Assembly: GCA_963667875.2 (NCBI GenBank)
Contig: CAXXGC010000009.1
Location: forward strand, 434,001 to 498,000
DNA length: 64,000 nt
Origin: JAEXOD01 sp963667875
GTDB lineage: Bacteria > Bacteroidota > Ignavibacteria > Ignavibacteriales > Melioribacteraceae
Direction: 5' to 3'
The translations under genes and the position numbers were made by a program. Each line of letters opens with the position of its first letter. Positions within the stretch are counted from its first letter, which is position 1. Positions 53,822-63,787 of this stretch are shown in pieces. The notes under the pieces were generated by a model. That model saw only the letters and a list, made by a program, of their open reading frames with translations, was not told the origin of the DNA and made no database searches.

Positions 53822-56800
53822 ATGAAAAACAATGAACTTTTTACTCTTAATCCTTCTGAAAATAATCTGATAAACGATGGTGTAGTAGAAATTAACACCG
53901 CAAAAGATGACAAAGGGTTACAGATATTACATCACGAAATTAAGACATTTGTTTGTGAAGGCGAATATCAGAACGGCATTTATAGAATTTTGGATACTTA
54001 CCTAAAACATCTTAATCAACCCAAACAACCGGCGGCTTGGGTAAGCGGATTTTTTGGAAGCGGTAAATCTCATCTGGTAAAAATACTTGGTTATTTATGG
54101 GAAGATTTTGTTTTCCCTAACGGAGATACCGCAAGAACATTAAAACCTTTACCTGCGGATATAAAAGATTTATTAGTAGAGTTAGATAGAAAGCAAAAGA
54201 TATATGGTAAACTTGCTGTTTCGGGTACACTTAAAGACTTTCCATCCGCGGATATTAGATATTCGTTTTTACAGTTATTCCTTAACGCCCTTGATCTTCC
54301 GCCTCAGTATCATCATTTTAAGTTTGTTTATTGGGCAAAACAAGAAGGTATTTATGACGATCTTAAAACTATTATTGAAACTCAGGGTAAAGATTTTAGA
54401 AAAGAATATGAAAATCTATTTGTCTCTTCAACACTTGCAAAAGCCGTTTTACAATTAAAACCTGAATTTGCCGAAAATGAAGCAAAAGTAAAAGAAAATT
54501 TTAAGGCAAATTTCAAAAGGGTTGATAATATTAACCGACAAGAATTAATTGATACTATAAAAAATGAAGTATTGCCATTAACTTTTGGCGATAAAGTGCC
54601 ATGTACAATAATTGTGTTGGATGAAGTACAACAATTTATTGGAACCGATGGAAATAAAACAATAGATATCCAAAATCTTGCCCAAGATATATGCAGTAAT
54701 TTTGACAGTAAATTTTTGCTTGTTGGTACAGGTCAAAACGCTCTTTCCGAAACACCGTTTTTACAACCTTTGCAGGATCGTTTTACAATAAAAGTTTCGT
54801 TATCGGATACTGATGTTGAAACTGTTACAAGAAAAACCGTATTAGAAAAAAAACCGTCGGTAGTTGCTACAATTAATAACAAACTGGAATCCGTATTGGG
54901 CGAAATATCGCGCAATTTGTCGGGTACCGAATTTGGTTATGTTACAAGTGAAAGAAATACTCTAGTTGCCGATTATCCTATTTTACCGGCTACGCGAAAA
55001 TTTTGGAAAAAAATTCTTCAATCAATTGATACAGCCGGTACTTCGGGCCAGCTTAGAAGCCAGCTTAGGATAGTTGATGAGAGCATTAAACATGTAGCTG
55101 AAAAAGAACTTGGGGTTGTTGTTCCAGCGGATTTTATATTTGAACAAAAGCAGCAACAGCTTTTACAAAACGCATTATTATTAAATGAAACAAACAATAT
55201 TATACAGGAACGTAAAGTTAAAGGTGGCGATTCGCTTTTAGAGGGACGTATTTTAAGTGTTGTGTTTTTAATTGATCAACTGCCAAATGATTTACCAGGC
55301 GGTATTCTCAAATCGGATGGAGTTACTATTGAAAACTTACTTATTGAAAACTTAAATGAATCATCCGATATCATAAGAAATAAAGTAAAAGAACTTATTA
55401 AAAAAATGGTTGAGGAAAAAGTTCTTATGCTTGTTAATGATGAATATAAATTACAAACAAAAGTTGGGGCTGAATGGGAACAAGAATATACAGCTCATGC
55501 TGTTAATATTAATAGTACCGGTGATGATAAAATTCAACAAATTAGAAAAGATAAAATCAGCCGATTTTTTAAGGATAAAACCAAAACAATTAATATTCTG
55601 CATGGCAATTCAAAACAAAGAAGAGAATTTGAAATTTGGGACAAAACAGAAAAACCCAATTTGGAAAATAAACTTAATATTTGGATACGCGACGGTTGGT
55701 TTGAAAATGAACTTGTAGTGTTAAACGAAATTAGAGCTGAAGGAGCCGATAAACCTTTAGCATATACTTTTGTTAGAAAATTACGCGATATGGATTTGCG
55801 TTTGGAAATTATTAAATATATAGCTGCCGATTTAACAATTCAATCCAAAGGGCTTCCTTCAACACCGGAAGGTGAACAAGCAAAAAAAAGTATGGAAACG
55901 CGCAAAGAAATGGCTAATAAAACGATTGAAGATATAGTTGAAAAAATATGTAATGATTCCATTGTATATTTAGCCGGAGGGAATAAAGTTGAAGTGGGTG
56001 ACACAAAAGCCAACATTGACGAAGCACTTAATAATATTGCGGATAGACAGTTCCCCGAATTTAGAAGTAAAGCGGATTACAAAGATTGGGATAGGGCTTT
56101 ATTAAAAGCTATTGCAGGCGAACCTGATGCGTTAAAGAAAATTTTATGGGATAAAGAACCAAAAGACCACCCTATGGCAATAGAAATTCTCCGTTTAATA
56201 GGTAATAATAATATTACGGGAAAAGAAATACGAAATTATTTTACAAAGTCGCCTTATGGATGGAGTCAGGATGCTATTGATACAATTATAATAATGCTTA
56301 AAAATACAGAACACATATCAGCATCGGAGCCTTTAATTAATCAGTCAAAAATAGCTAACTCGGTTTTCAAAAAAGAAATCCATACTATTTCGGCATCCGA
56401 AAGAATAAGAATTAGAAAGTTATATCAAGAAACCGGTATTATGTGTAAACCGGGCGAAGAGTTTTTACATTCAAACACATTGTTTAATAAATTAAAAGAA
56501 TTAGCATCAGGAATTAGCGGAGATGCTCCAAAACCCGAACCGATTAATATCCAATTTATTAAAGAAATTGAAAATTTAGATGGTAATGAAAGGTTGCTGC
56601 GGATTGTTGAAGAGCAAGAAGACTTAAAAAATAAATATCTTGAATGGAAAAATAAACTTGAATTAATTAAAAAACGAGAACCTCAATGGATTTTATTAAG
56701 TGAATTAGCAAAATATGCTTCATCTCTACAAGATGTTGATTCTCTGCTTGCGGAAATAGAGGCGATAAATGAAAACCGTTTGATTTTAATGGAACCCGAT

Positions 56801-57253
56801 CCTATTCAGCCCAAATTGTTAGCTATTGTTGATAAATTAAAAGCAAGATTAAATGAATTAAAGGAAGAATATATAACCCTATATGATTTGAAAATGAATA
56901 ATTTGCAAGCAAATGAATATTTTGTAAAACTTCCTCAAACACAAAAACATTTTATCCTTGCCAAACATCAATTATTAAAAAAACCGGAAATAAAAGCATT
57001 AGACGCAAATACGCTTAAAAACGAATTATTACAAGTATCTTTGACGGGTTGGGAAACAAAAATTGCTGCGTTGTTAAGCCAATTTGAATCAGCTACGGAA
57101 GATTCAATAAAGTTATCGGTACCCGAAGCCGAAACATTTTTATTGCCTAGAAGGACTATTAATACAGCCGGAGATATTGAAATATACATACACGAAATTA
57201 AGACAAAATTAGATAAATTAATAAAAAATGGGAAATCGATTATCCTTAAATAG
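53822..57253 (+). CDS. brxC: BREX ATPase BrxC
   Basis: A 1143-residue P-loop ATPase of the BrxC/PglY family. Walker A is FFGSGKSHL (near 77-85) and Walker B is TIIVLDEVQQF (near 262). FLLVGTGQNAL provides a sensor-like segment. The helical C-terminal half is Lys/Glu-rich with coiled coils. TTG 53816 is in frame, but ATG 53822, with GGAG 10 bases upstream, gives the usual start. BrxC is essential in type I BREX and couples ATP use to defence and methylation. Confidence 0.93.
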   Translation: MKNNELFTLNPSENNLINDGVVEINTAKDDKGLQILHHEIKTFVCEGEYQNGIYRILDTYLKHLNQPKQPAAWVSGFFGSGKSHLVKILGYLWEDFVFPNGDTARTLKPLPADIKDLLVELDRKQKIYGKLAVSGTLKDFPSADIRYSFLQLFLNALDLPPQYHHFKFVYWAKQEGIYDDLKTIIETQGKDFRKEYENLFVSSTLAKAVLQLKPEFAENEAKVKENFKANFKRVDNINRQELIDTIKNEVLPLTFGDKVPCTIIVLDEVQQFIGTDGNKTIDIQNLAQDICSNFDSKFLLVGTGQNALSETPFLQPLQDRFTIKVSLSDTDVETVTRKTVLEKKPSVVATINNKLESVLGEISRNLSGTEFGYVTSERNTLVADYPILPATRKFWKKILQSIDTAGTSGQLRSQLRIVDESIKHVAEKELGVVVPADFIFEQKQQQLLQNALLLNETNNIIQERKVKGGDSLLEGRILSVVFLIDQLPNDLPGGILKSDGVTIENLLIENLNESSDIIRNKVKELIKKMVEEKVLMLVNDEYKLQTKVGAEWEQEYTAHAVNINSTGDDKIQQIRKDKISRFFKDKTKTINILHGNSKQRREFEIWDKTEKPNLENKLNIWIRDGWFENELVVLNEIRAEGADKPLAYTFVRKLRDMDLRLEIIKYIAADLTIQSKGLPSTPEGEQAKKSMETRKEMANKTIEDIVEKICNDSIVYLAGGNKVEVGDTKANIDEALNNIADRQFPEFRSKADYKDWDRALLKAIAGEPDALKKILWDKEPKDHPMAIEILRLIGNNNITGKEIRNYFTKSPYGWSQDAIDTIIIMLKNTEHISASEPLINQSKIANSVFKKEIHTISASERIRIRKLYQETGIMCKPGEEFLHSNTLFNKLKELASGISGDAPKPEPINIQFIKEIENLDGNERLLRIVEEQEDLKNKYLEWKNKLELIKKREPQWILLSELAKYASSLQDVDSLLAEIEAINENRLILMEPDPIQPKLLAIVDKLKARLNELKEEYITLYDLKMNNLQANEYFVKLPQTQKHFILAKHQLLKKPEIKALDANTLKNELLQVSLTGWETKIAALLSQFESATEDSIKLSVPEAETFLLPRRTINTAGDIEIYIHEIKTKLDKLIKNGKSIILK

Positions 57254-57284
57254 TTTAGTTGGTTAAAACAAAGAGAAAAAGGTT

Positions 57285-60200
57285 ATGGCAGTACTTACCA
57301 CACAACAGCGTAATAAGTTAGAATCAATTGTTATAAATGCAAGAGTGATGGCCGAAAACGGTGCTCGCAATGCTCTTGTTAGTTTTGGGGTTAATGCGGA
57401 GTCTCCTTTTGTTCATATGTCCACCGAACAAAAAACATTGCGCAACCGACTTAGGTATAAAGCCAGATTGTTGGGTGATGAACTTTTGGCTAGCGGGCAA
57501 CAGCAAATAAACCGATTGGCTTATGAGTTAGCTTATGAATATTGGCATAAAATGCTTTTTACAAAGTTTTTAGAGGCTAACGGATTATTAATACATCCCG
57601 ATGGTGTGCCTGTTACAATGGCGGAATGTGAAGAACTGGCAAATGAAGTAGGAGTTGGTGATAAATGGGATGTGGCGGCAAATTACGCCTCTAAAATGTT
57701 ACCCGCTATTTTTAGAGTAAACGACCCATTAATGAAAATAGAATATGCCGCGGAAGACAGGATTAAACTTGAAAGTTTGTTAGATGGTTTGGACACGGAA
57801 ATATTTGTGGCCGATGATGCTCTCGGGTGGGTGTATCAGTTTTGGCAAAGTGAGGCAAAAGCAAAAATTAACGCAAGCGGCGATAAAATTAATGGAGAAA
57901 AATTACCCGCCGTTACACAACTTTTTACCGAACCTTACATGGTGCATTTTTTAATTGATAATACTTTAGGAGCGTGGTGGGTAAGTAGAAATCCGGGAGT
58001 TACTCCTCCTGTTAATTTTGAGTATTTACGAACATTTGATGATGGGAAACCGGCGGCAGGAAGTTTTGAAGGTTGGCCGGATAAAACAGCAGAAATAACT
58101 TCTCTTGATCCTTGTATGGGTTCGGGACATTTTCTTGTATCCCTATTTACCGTTTTTGTTAACCTAAGGATGTTTGAGGAAGGACTAAACAAAGAGGAAG
58201 CCACCGATAAAGTAATTTTAGAAAACTTACACGGTCTTGAAATAGACCCCCGGTGTACACAAATTGCGGCGTTTAACCTTGCTTTAACGGCGTGGAAATT
58301 TTGTGGTTTTTATAAAATTTTGCCCGAAATGAATTTAGCGTGTAGCGGAATTGCGCCAAAAGGGAAAAAAGAAGATTGGGTAAAGTTAGCCGGTGGAATA
58401 AAAGACTCGGTTCAAAAATCAAGAGCTGAAAACGGCATGAAAGTACTTTATGATCATTTTCAATTAGCTCCCGAACTTGGAAGTCTTTTAGACCCTTCAA
58501 CAATTAAAGCCGATGTTTTTACCGCTAGTTTTGAAGAGCTTCAACCTTTATTAAATAAAGCTTTGTTAAGTGAAATTGGCGATGAACAAACAGAAATTGG
58601 GGTTGTTGCGGCCGGAATTGCTAAAGCGGGTCAGTTGTTGGCTAAAAAATATACTTTACAAATTACTAATGTGCCATATCTTTCGAGGGGTAAGCAAGAT
58701 AAAATAATTGCTGATTATTGCGATAAATATTTTAATGAAGCTAAAGGTGACTTATCAACCGTCTTTTTTTCTAAAATGATAAAATTCAATACGTTTGGGG
58801 GTCTTTCTTGTTGTGTGATTCCGCAAAATTGGCTTTTTCTTACTTCAAATAAAAAATTACGAGAAAAATTATTAAAGGGTGAGTCATGGTGTTTTGTTGC
58901 AAAATTGGGGACAAAAGCATTCCAAACACCTATGTGGGATTTTAATGTCATGCTTATAGCGATAGCTCATAAAACACCCACAATTGATCAAGTTTTTATT
59001 GGTGTTGATGTTTCGGAGGCAAATAACACGCAAATAAAAAATAGTTCTATTAAAACAGTTGCATTTACACCATTTATTCAGAAAAAGCAATTGAGCAATC
59101 CAGAATACAAAGTTATTTTGGCTGAATTTGACAAGTTGCAATTTTTGAATATTTATGCTTTTTCATATCAAGGAATAAAAACCGGTGACGATTCGAGGTT
59201 TAGATTTTCTTTATGGGAAATAACGAATTACAATATTTGGAAGCCTTTACAGAGTACAGTTAAGAAAACAACGTTATTCGGTGGATTAAGTGATGTGATA
59301 CCATGGTATGACAATGGACATTATTTGAGTAGAAGGCAGGGTGTGGCTGGTTGGGGTAAGCATGGTGTATCCGTAAGTCAAATGGGATCCCTTCCCTGTT
59401 CGATTCATCTCGGTTATTTATTTGACTCCAATATCTCAGCACTTATACCTAAGAAGGATATTTATAATTTCCCGATTTGGGCTTACTGCTCCTCCGAAAA
59501 TTATTGCAAGGATGTAAGAATCATTGATCAAGCCCTTGCAGCTTCTAATACAGCTATGGCTCAAGTAAATTTCGACATTGAATATTGGCAAAAAATTGCA
59601 TCTGAAAAATACCCAAACGGTTTACCCAAACCATATAGTGACGACCCAACACAATGGTTATTCCATGGAAATCCAATAAAAGCGGATAACCCTTTACAGG
59701 TAGCTGTAGCACGTTTGTTGGGGTATAAATGGCCTGCGGAAAGTGATGAAAATATGGAGTTGGCCGATGAAGCTAAAGCTTTAATAAAAACAATAAAACA
59801 ATTTGATAAATTAGCTGATGAAGACGGCATTGTATGCTTACCATCTGTAAACGGTGAATTTTCGGCAGCTGACAGACTGAGAAACTATTTGCAAACCGTT
59901 TTGGGAGATGATTGGAATAACCAATTATTAGAACAATTTTTGGCAAAAGAAAATACAAAAAAAACTAACCTTGAAGATTGGTTAAAAGAAGAATTTTTTG
60001 AACAACATTGTAAACTATTTAATAACCGCCCTTTTATTTGGCACATTTGGGACGGAAGAAAAGACGGATTTAGTGTTTTAGTTAATTACCATAAACTAAC
60101 AAAAGAAAATTTACAAAAGCTTGTATTTACATATTTAGGTGATTGGATAAGGCAATGTGAAGCAAAAAAGAAATTAGGCGAAAGTGGTGCCGAAGGATTA

Positions 60201-60503
60201 TTAAGCGCGGCGGTAAAATTAAACGATAAATTAAAAGCAATTCTTGAAGGCGAAAACCCGTTAGATATTTTTGTTAGATGGAAACCGATTGAAAAACAAC
60301 CTATCGGTTGGGAACCCGACTTAAACGACGGTGTAAGGTTAAATATAAGACCTTTTATTATAGCAGGAGTATTAAGAAAAAACCCAAACATTAAATGGGG
60401 CATAGATAGAGGTAAAAATCCTAAAAACTCGCCATGGGGTGAAATTAGAGATAATGATAGACATTTGAGTTTGGAAGAGAAATTAAGAGCAAGGGGGAAA
60501 TAG
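57285..60503 (+). CDS. pglX: BREX adenine-specific DNA methyltransferase PglX
   Basis: A 1072-residue protein. Motif I is DPCMGSGHFLV (near 280). GLEIDPRCTQIAAFNLALTA follows, and the catalytic motif is ITNVPYLSRGKQD with NVPY at 462-465, where most N6-adenine methylases have NPPY. The long C-terminal region, with a target recognition domain, ends in a basic NIRPFIIAGVLRKNPNIKWGIDRGK segment. PglX methylates one strand of the BREX site to mark self DNA. The length matches the family. The next gene starts with no gap. Confidence 0.93.
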   Translation: MAVLTTQQRNKLESIVINARVMAENGARNALVSFGVNAESPFVHMSTEQKTLRNRLRYKARLLGDELLASGQQQINRLAYELAYEYWHKMLFTKFLEANGLLIHPDGVPVTMAECEELANEVGVGDKWDVAANYASKMLPAIFRVNDPLMKIEYAAEDRIKLESLLDGLDTEIFVADDALGWVYQFWQSEAKAKINASGDKINGEKLPAVTQLFTEPYMVHFLIDNTLGAWWVSRNPGVTPPVNFEYLRTFDDGKPAAGSFEGWPDKTAEITSLDPCMGSGHFLVSLFTVFVNLRMFEEGLNKEEATDKVILENLHGLEIDPRCTQIAAFNLALTAWKFCGFYKILPEMNLACSGIAPKGKKEDWVKLAGGIKDSVQKSRAENGMKVLYDHFQLAPELGSLLDPSTIKADVFTASFEELQPLLNKALLSEIGDEQTEIGVVAAGIAKAGQLLAKKYTLQITNVPYLSRGKQDKIIADYCDKYFNEAKGDLSTVFFSKMIKFNTFGGLSCCVIPQNWLFLTSNKKLREKLLKGESWCFVAKLGTKAFQTPMWDFNVMLIAIAHKTPTIDQVFIGVDVSEANNTQIKNSSIKTVAFTPFIQKKQLSNPEYKVILAEFDKLQFLNIYAFSYQGIKTGDDSRFRFSLWEITNYNIWKPLQSTVKKTTLFGGLSDVIPWYDNGHYLSRRQGVAGWGKHGVSVSQMGSLPCSIHLGYLFDSNISALIPKKDIYNFPIWAYCSSENYCKDVRIIDQALAASNTAMAQVNFDIEYWQKIASEKYPNGLPKPYSDDPTQWLFHGNPIKADNPLQVAVARLLGYKWPAESDENMELADEAKALIKTIKQFDKLADEDGIVCLPSVNGEFSAADRLRNYLQTVLGDDWNNQLLEQFLAKENTKKTNLEDWLKEEFFEQHCKLFNNRPFIWHIWDGRKDGFSVLVNYHKLTKENLQKLVFTYLGDWIRQCEAKKKLGESGAEGLLSAAVKLNDKLKAILEGENPLDIFVRWKPIEKQPIGWEPDLNDGVRLNIRPFIIAGVLRKNPNIKWGIDRGKNPKNSPWGEIRDNDRHLSLEEKLRARGK

Positions 60504-61475
60504 ATGAAAACCGAATTTGATATATGCACTATTTTTAATATGCCTTTCCCGGCAATGTCTGTTTATGATTTTTATCAATACGTAAAGGGAAATGAGGTTC
60601 GTTCTTATTGGGATCAATCGACAATTTATTTTATATGTCAACGTGCTGTTATATATTTTGATGAATTAACAGTCGGTGAAGCATCTGTCTCAGCAAAAAT
60701 AAAACAAAGAGGCACCTCAAAAGAAATTGACATTGAATTACCTTTATGTAAAGGTAGTGATTTGAATCCTGAAGGCGATAGCCTAACAGTTGATGTCCGA
60801 TTCTATTCGGTTACTCACGAAGAAGTACCACCTTTTAATAATGTCGCTGGTTTTCAATTATTTGATAAGGATAAAAATTTTATTGTGTGGTTTACTCCGG
60901 AAAGATTAATTTATGATCACGTTATACGAGGCTTAAATGTAAAATTTAATGGGGACTTCCATCAATTTTTAGATTACAATGTGCATTATATCGGACAAGC
61001 TCAAGATCAAAAAATTTGGGAAAGGTTAAAAAATCATGAGACACTTCAAAGAATTATTGCTACAGAACACCCTTATATCAATGGAGAATATTCGTCTTAT
61101 GAATTTGTTTTAATATTTTTACAAAACATAGGTGCTGATATAATTAATTATATTTTACCAGAAGAATCTGATTTTGTGTCTGATTCTTCCAAAACTAAAT
61201 TTATAGAGGATCTGTCTAATTTAGAACAAGAACAAATTCTTGATAAAATTAAAAAAGAAATAACAAATGATATTGAGGCTTATCTCGTAAATCTTTTTGA
61301 GCCTAAGCAAAACAAAATTCTTTTCAAAAATTATCCAAACATTACGAATGGATTAAAATCCCTCGGGTATAATAATATTACTCACGAATTTATGGTATTA
61401 GGTGATTTGCACACAGAAGAGGGCTCGTACTTTATTAAAACGGCCCCAATATATATTAATAAGAGCGATCAATGA
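60504..61475 (+). CDS. BREX-embedded GIY-YIG-like protein of unknown function
   Basis: A 323-residue protein placed between pglX and pglZ. It starts right after the pglX stop, with GGGGG in the end of pglX as ribosome site, and overlaps pglZ by ATGA, so it is translated as part of the operon. Residues 1-145 look like a beta-rich domain of its own. YNVHYIGQAQDQKIWERLKNH (158-178) resembles a GIY-YIG core: YIG at 162-164, Arg174, His178, with Glu200 in SSYEFVLIFL as a possible catalytic Glu. The C-terminal 100 residues form helices. Canonical type I BREX has no gene here. It may be an accessory nuclease or a sensor. Confidence 0.72.
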   Translation: MKTEFDICTIFNMPFPAMSVYDFYQYVKGNEVRSYWDQSTIYFICQRAVIYFDELTVGEASVSAKIKQRGTSKEIDIELPLCKGSDLNPEGDSLTVDVRFYSVTHEEVPPFNNVAGFQLFDKDKNFIVWFTPERLIYDHVIRGLNVKFNGDFHQFLDYNVHYIGQAQDQKIWERLKNHETLQRIIATEHPYINGEYSSYEFVLIFLQNIGADIINYILPEESDFVSDSSKTKFIEDLSNLEQEQILDKIKKEITNDIEAYLVNLFEPKQNKILFKNYPNITNGLKSLGYNNITHEFMVLGDLHTEEGSYFIKTAPIYINKSDQ

Positions 61476-63787
61476 ACAACTCCCTTTTGAATAAAATTAG
61501 CAAGAGCTTAAAAGATATGAGTAAGAGTAACTCAAATCTGATTACTCCACCTGAAGTTATATTATGGCCCGATCCCGAAAAACAATGGGAATCTATCATT
61601 CCAATTTTAAGAATGGAGTTCCCCGAACTGTTAACATTGGGTGAATTTTTGCCCGATAAAAAACAAGGGCCCGCTATTTGGATAAAATGTATGGTTGCCA
61701 AGGTTTTGCCCCAGGCGGATTGGTCTAATGATACAATACCCATAATTTATATGCCGGGAATATCGAAGGGGGATTTCAAAAACATTTCCTCCGCCGGTAT
61801 GGATTTGCAGCCGTTAATGGAATACCAATATACAGGAACGATTTTTACACAGATTAACGGCAAAGAATGGACGGTGTTGGCTTTTTTTGAAAATGAACAA
61901 TTAGGTTTAGGATTAAAAGTAGCACAAGATAAATTAACACGCGAAACTTTGGTTAAAGTATTACCAACTATTTTTCAAGATCATACTATTAAGTATCCCG
62001 CTATTATTGATGTTGATTTTTTGAATTCATTATTGTTCCCCGATGTTTATCCTTCTGTTTTGAATTGGATGTGTAAAGGAGACGAATTTATAAAATCACT
62101 TCCGCTTAATAAACAGGATGTGTTTATTAATTTATGCCGCTCGCGATTTGAGTTTGACCCGGATTATAAAAACATTATTGCAATTGTTCAAATGTTTGGG
62201 ATGCAAAATAACGCATGGAGACATGTTTGGCAGTTGTTTGCATCATCGCCAAAAAAATATCCAGAATTGGAAGAATTGTTAAGATTAGCAAAACCTGAAG
62301 ATATGGGTTACGCGTTATTTGAGGTTAAAAAAGAAAGTTGGCCTCAAATAAATGAAACTTTAGAAAACGAACTAAGAGCATTGTTACTTAATATAACAAA
62401 TTTACACCCCAAAGAAATTTTAATTAAGTTAAACGAATTAGAAGAAAACCATTCCGAAAGAAGGGGTTGGGTTTGGGCTGAATTTGGTTATTCATCATTA
62501 GCGCAAACATTACCTCATTTGTTATTAATGACTAAGTTATCAACAAAAGCGTTTCCATTTACAACTATTGATGACTTAACACACTATTATGTTACCGATG
62601 GTTGTAAAATTGACCAAGAAATGAGAAAATCTTTATTGTGTGTAAAGACGGAACAAGATAAAGATGTGATAATAAAATTAATTAATGTAATTTATAAACC
62701 TTGGCTGGAAACGATAACTAATAAGTTTCAAACTTTGGTAACAACTAATCCTTCCTTGTTTATAGTAAAAGATATATTAGCTGAGTCTGATGAATATATA
62801 CTTTTTGTTGATGCGTTTAGATATGAACTGGCCCAAGAATTTATGGAAAGACTTAATAAACAGAAATATAAAATTGAACTTAATAATGTTTGGTCAGCTC
62901 TGCCAAGTTTAACCCCAACCGCAAAGCCAAATGTTTCACCAATTGTTAAAGATATAAATCCAAATAGTAACTGTAATGAGTTTAGGCCGCAGCTTAATAA
63001 TGGTAGAGATCTTCAAATAACACAGTTTAGAGAATTATTAGAGGAAAATAATTATAGGGTTGTTACTAACATTTCAACTATTGAAACCGGCCGAAACTAT
63101 TGGCAGGAAATTGGAGATATTGATACACGTGGACATGAGGAACAATCAGACATAATAAAACGGATAAACGAACTTTTTGATAAAATACAAGAGGTTTTAG
63201 AAACCGTATTTAATAAAGGTATTAACCGCATTAAAATAGTAACGGATCACGGATGGCTTTTATTGCCCGGCGGATTACCAAAGGAAGATTTGAATAAAAA
63301 CTTAACGGAAACTCGCTGGGGTAGATGTGCGCTTATTAAAGAAGGCGCGGAAACAAATTTATTGCAACTTCCGTGGCGTTGGAATCCAAATATTTTTATA
63401 GCTTATGCTACGGGTATTTCGTTTTTCAAAAAAAATGAAGAATATGCTCACGGAGGAATATCGTTACATGAATGTCTTATTCCGGTGTTAACAATTGAAA
63501 AAATAGAGCATTCAATTATTGAAGCCAAAATATCTACCATTAAATGGGTGGGATTAACATGCAAAGTTGAGACTATCCAAACACCCGATGGGTATAAAGT
63601 GGATTTAAGATTAAATTATAATGTTGAGGAATCATCAATTGTTATAAGCAATAAAGAAAAAAAGGTTATTAACAATAAAATTTCAATTATGGTAGATGGT
63701 GACGCTGACCAAAAATCGGCAGTAGTTGTTTTAACAGATGAAAACGGAAGAATATTAGATAAAAAACCAACCTTGGTGGGATCATGA
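61472..63787 (+). CDS. pglZ: BREX phosphatase-fold protein PglZ
   Basis: A 771-residue protein of the PglZ family (alkaline phosphatase superfamily). LFVDAFRYELAQEFMERL (near 447) provides the metal-binding Asp and nucleophile region, and IVTDHGWLLLPGG (near 590) the second metal site. AYATGISFFKKNEEYAHGGISLHECLIPVL follows, as in other PglZ proteins. PglZ is essential for BREX methylation and defence. It overlaps both neighbours by ATGA. Confidence 0.92.
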   Translation: MNNSLLNKISKSLKDMSKSNSNLITPPEVILWPDPEKQWESIIPILRMEFPELLTLGEFLPDKKQGPAIWIKCMVAKVLPQADWSNDTIPIIYMPGISKGDFKNISSAGMDLQPLMEYQYTGTIFTQINGKEWTVLAFFENEQLGLGLKVAQDKLTRETLVKVLPTIFQDHTIKYPAIIDVDFLNSLLFPDVYPSVLNWMCKGDEFIKSLPLNKQDVFINLCRSRFEFDPDYKNIIAIVQMFGMQNNAWRHVWQLFASSPKKYPELEELLRLAKPEDMGYALFEVKKESWPQINETLENELRALLLNITNLHPKEILIKLNELEENHSERRGWVWAEFGYSSLAQTLPHLLLMTKLSTKAFPFTTIDDLTHYYVTDGCKIDQEMRKSLLCVKTEQDKDVIIKLINVIYKPWLETITNKFQTLVTTNPSLFIVKDILAESDEYILFVDAFRYELAQEFMERLNKQKYKIELNNVWSALPSLTPTAKPNVSPIVKDINPNSNCNEFRPQLNNGRDLQITQFRELLEENNYRVVTNISTIETGRNYWQEIGDIDTRGHEEQSDIIKRINELFDKIQEVLETVFNKGINRIKIVTDHGWLLLPGGLPKEDLNKNLTETRWGRCALIKEGAETNLLQLPWRWNPNIFIAYATGISFFKKNEEYAHGGISLHECLIPVLTIEKIEHSIIEAKISTIKWVGLTCKVETIQTPDGYKVDLRLNYNVEESSIVISNKEKKVINNKISIMVDGDADQKSAVVVLTDENGRILDKKPTLVGS

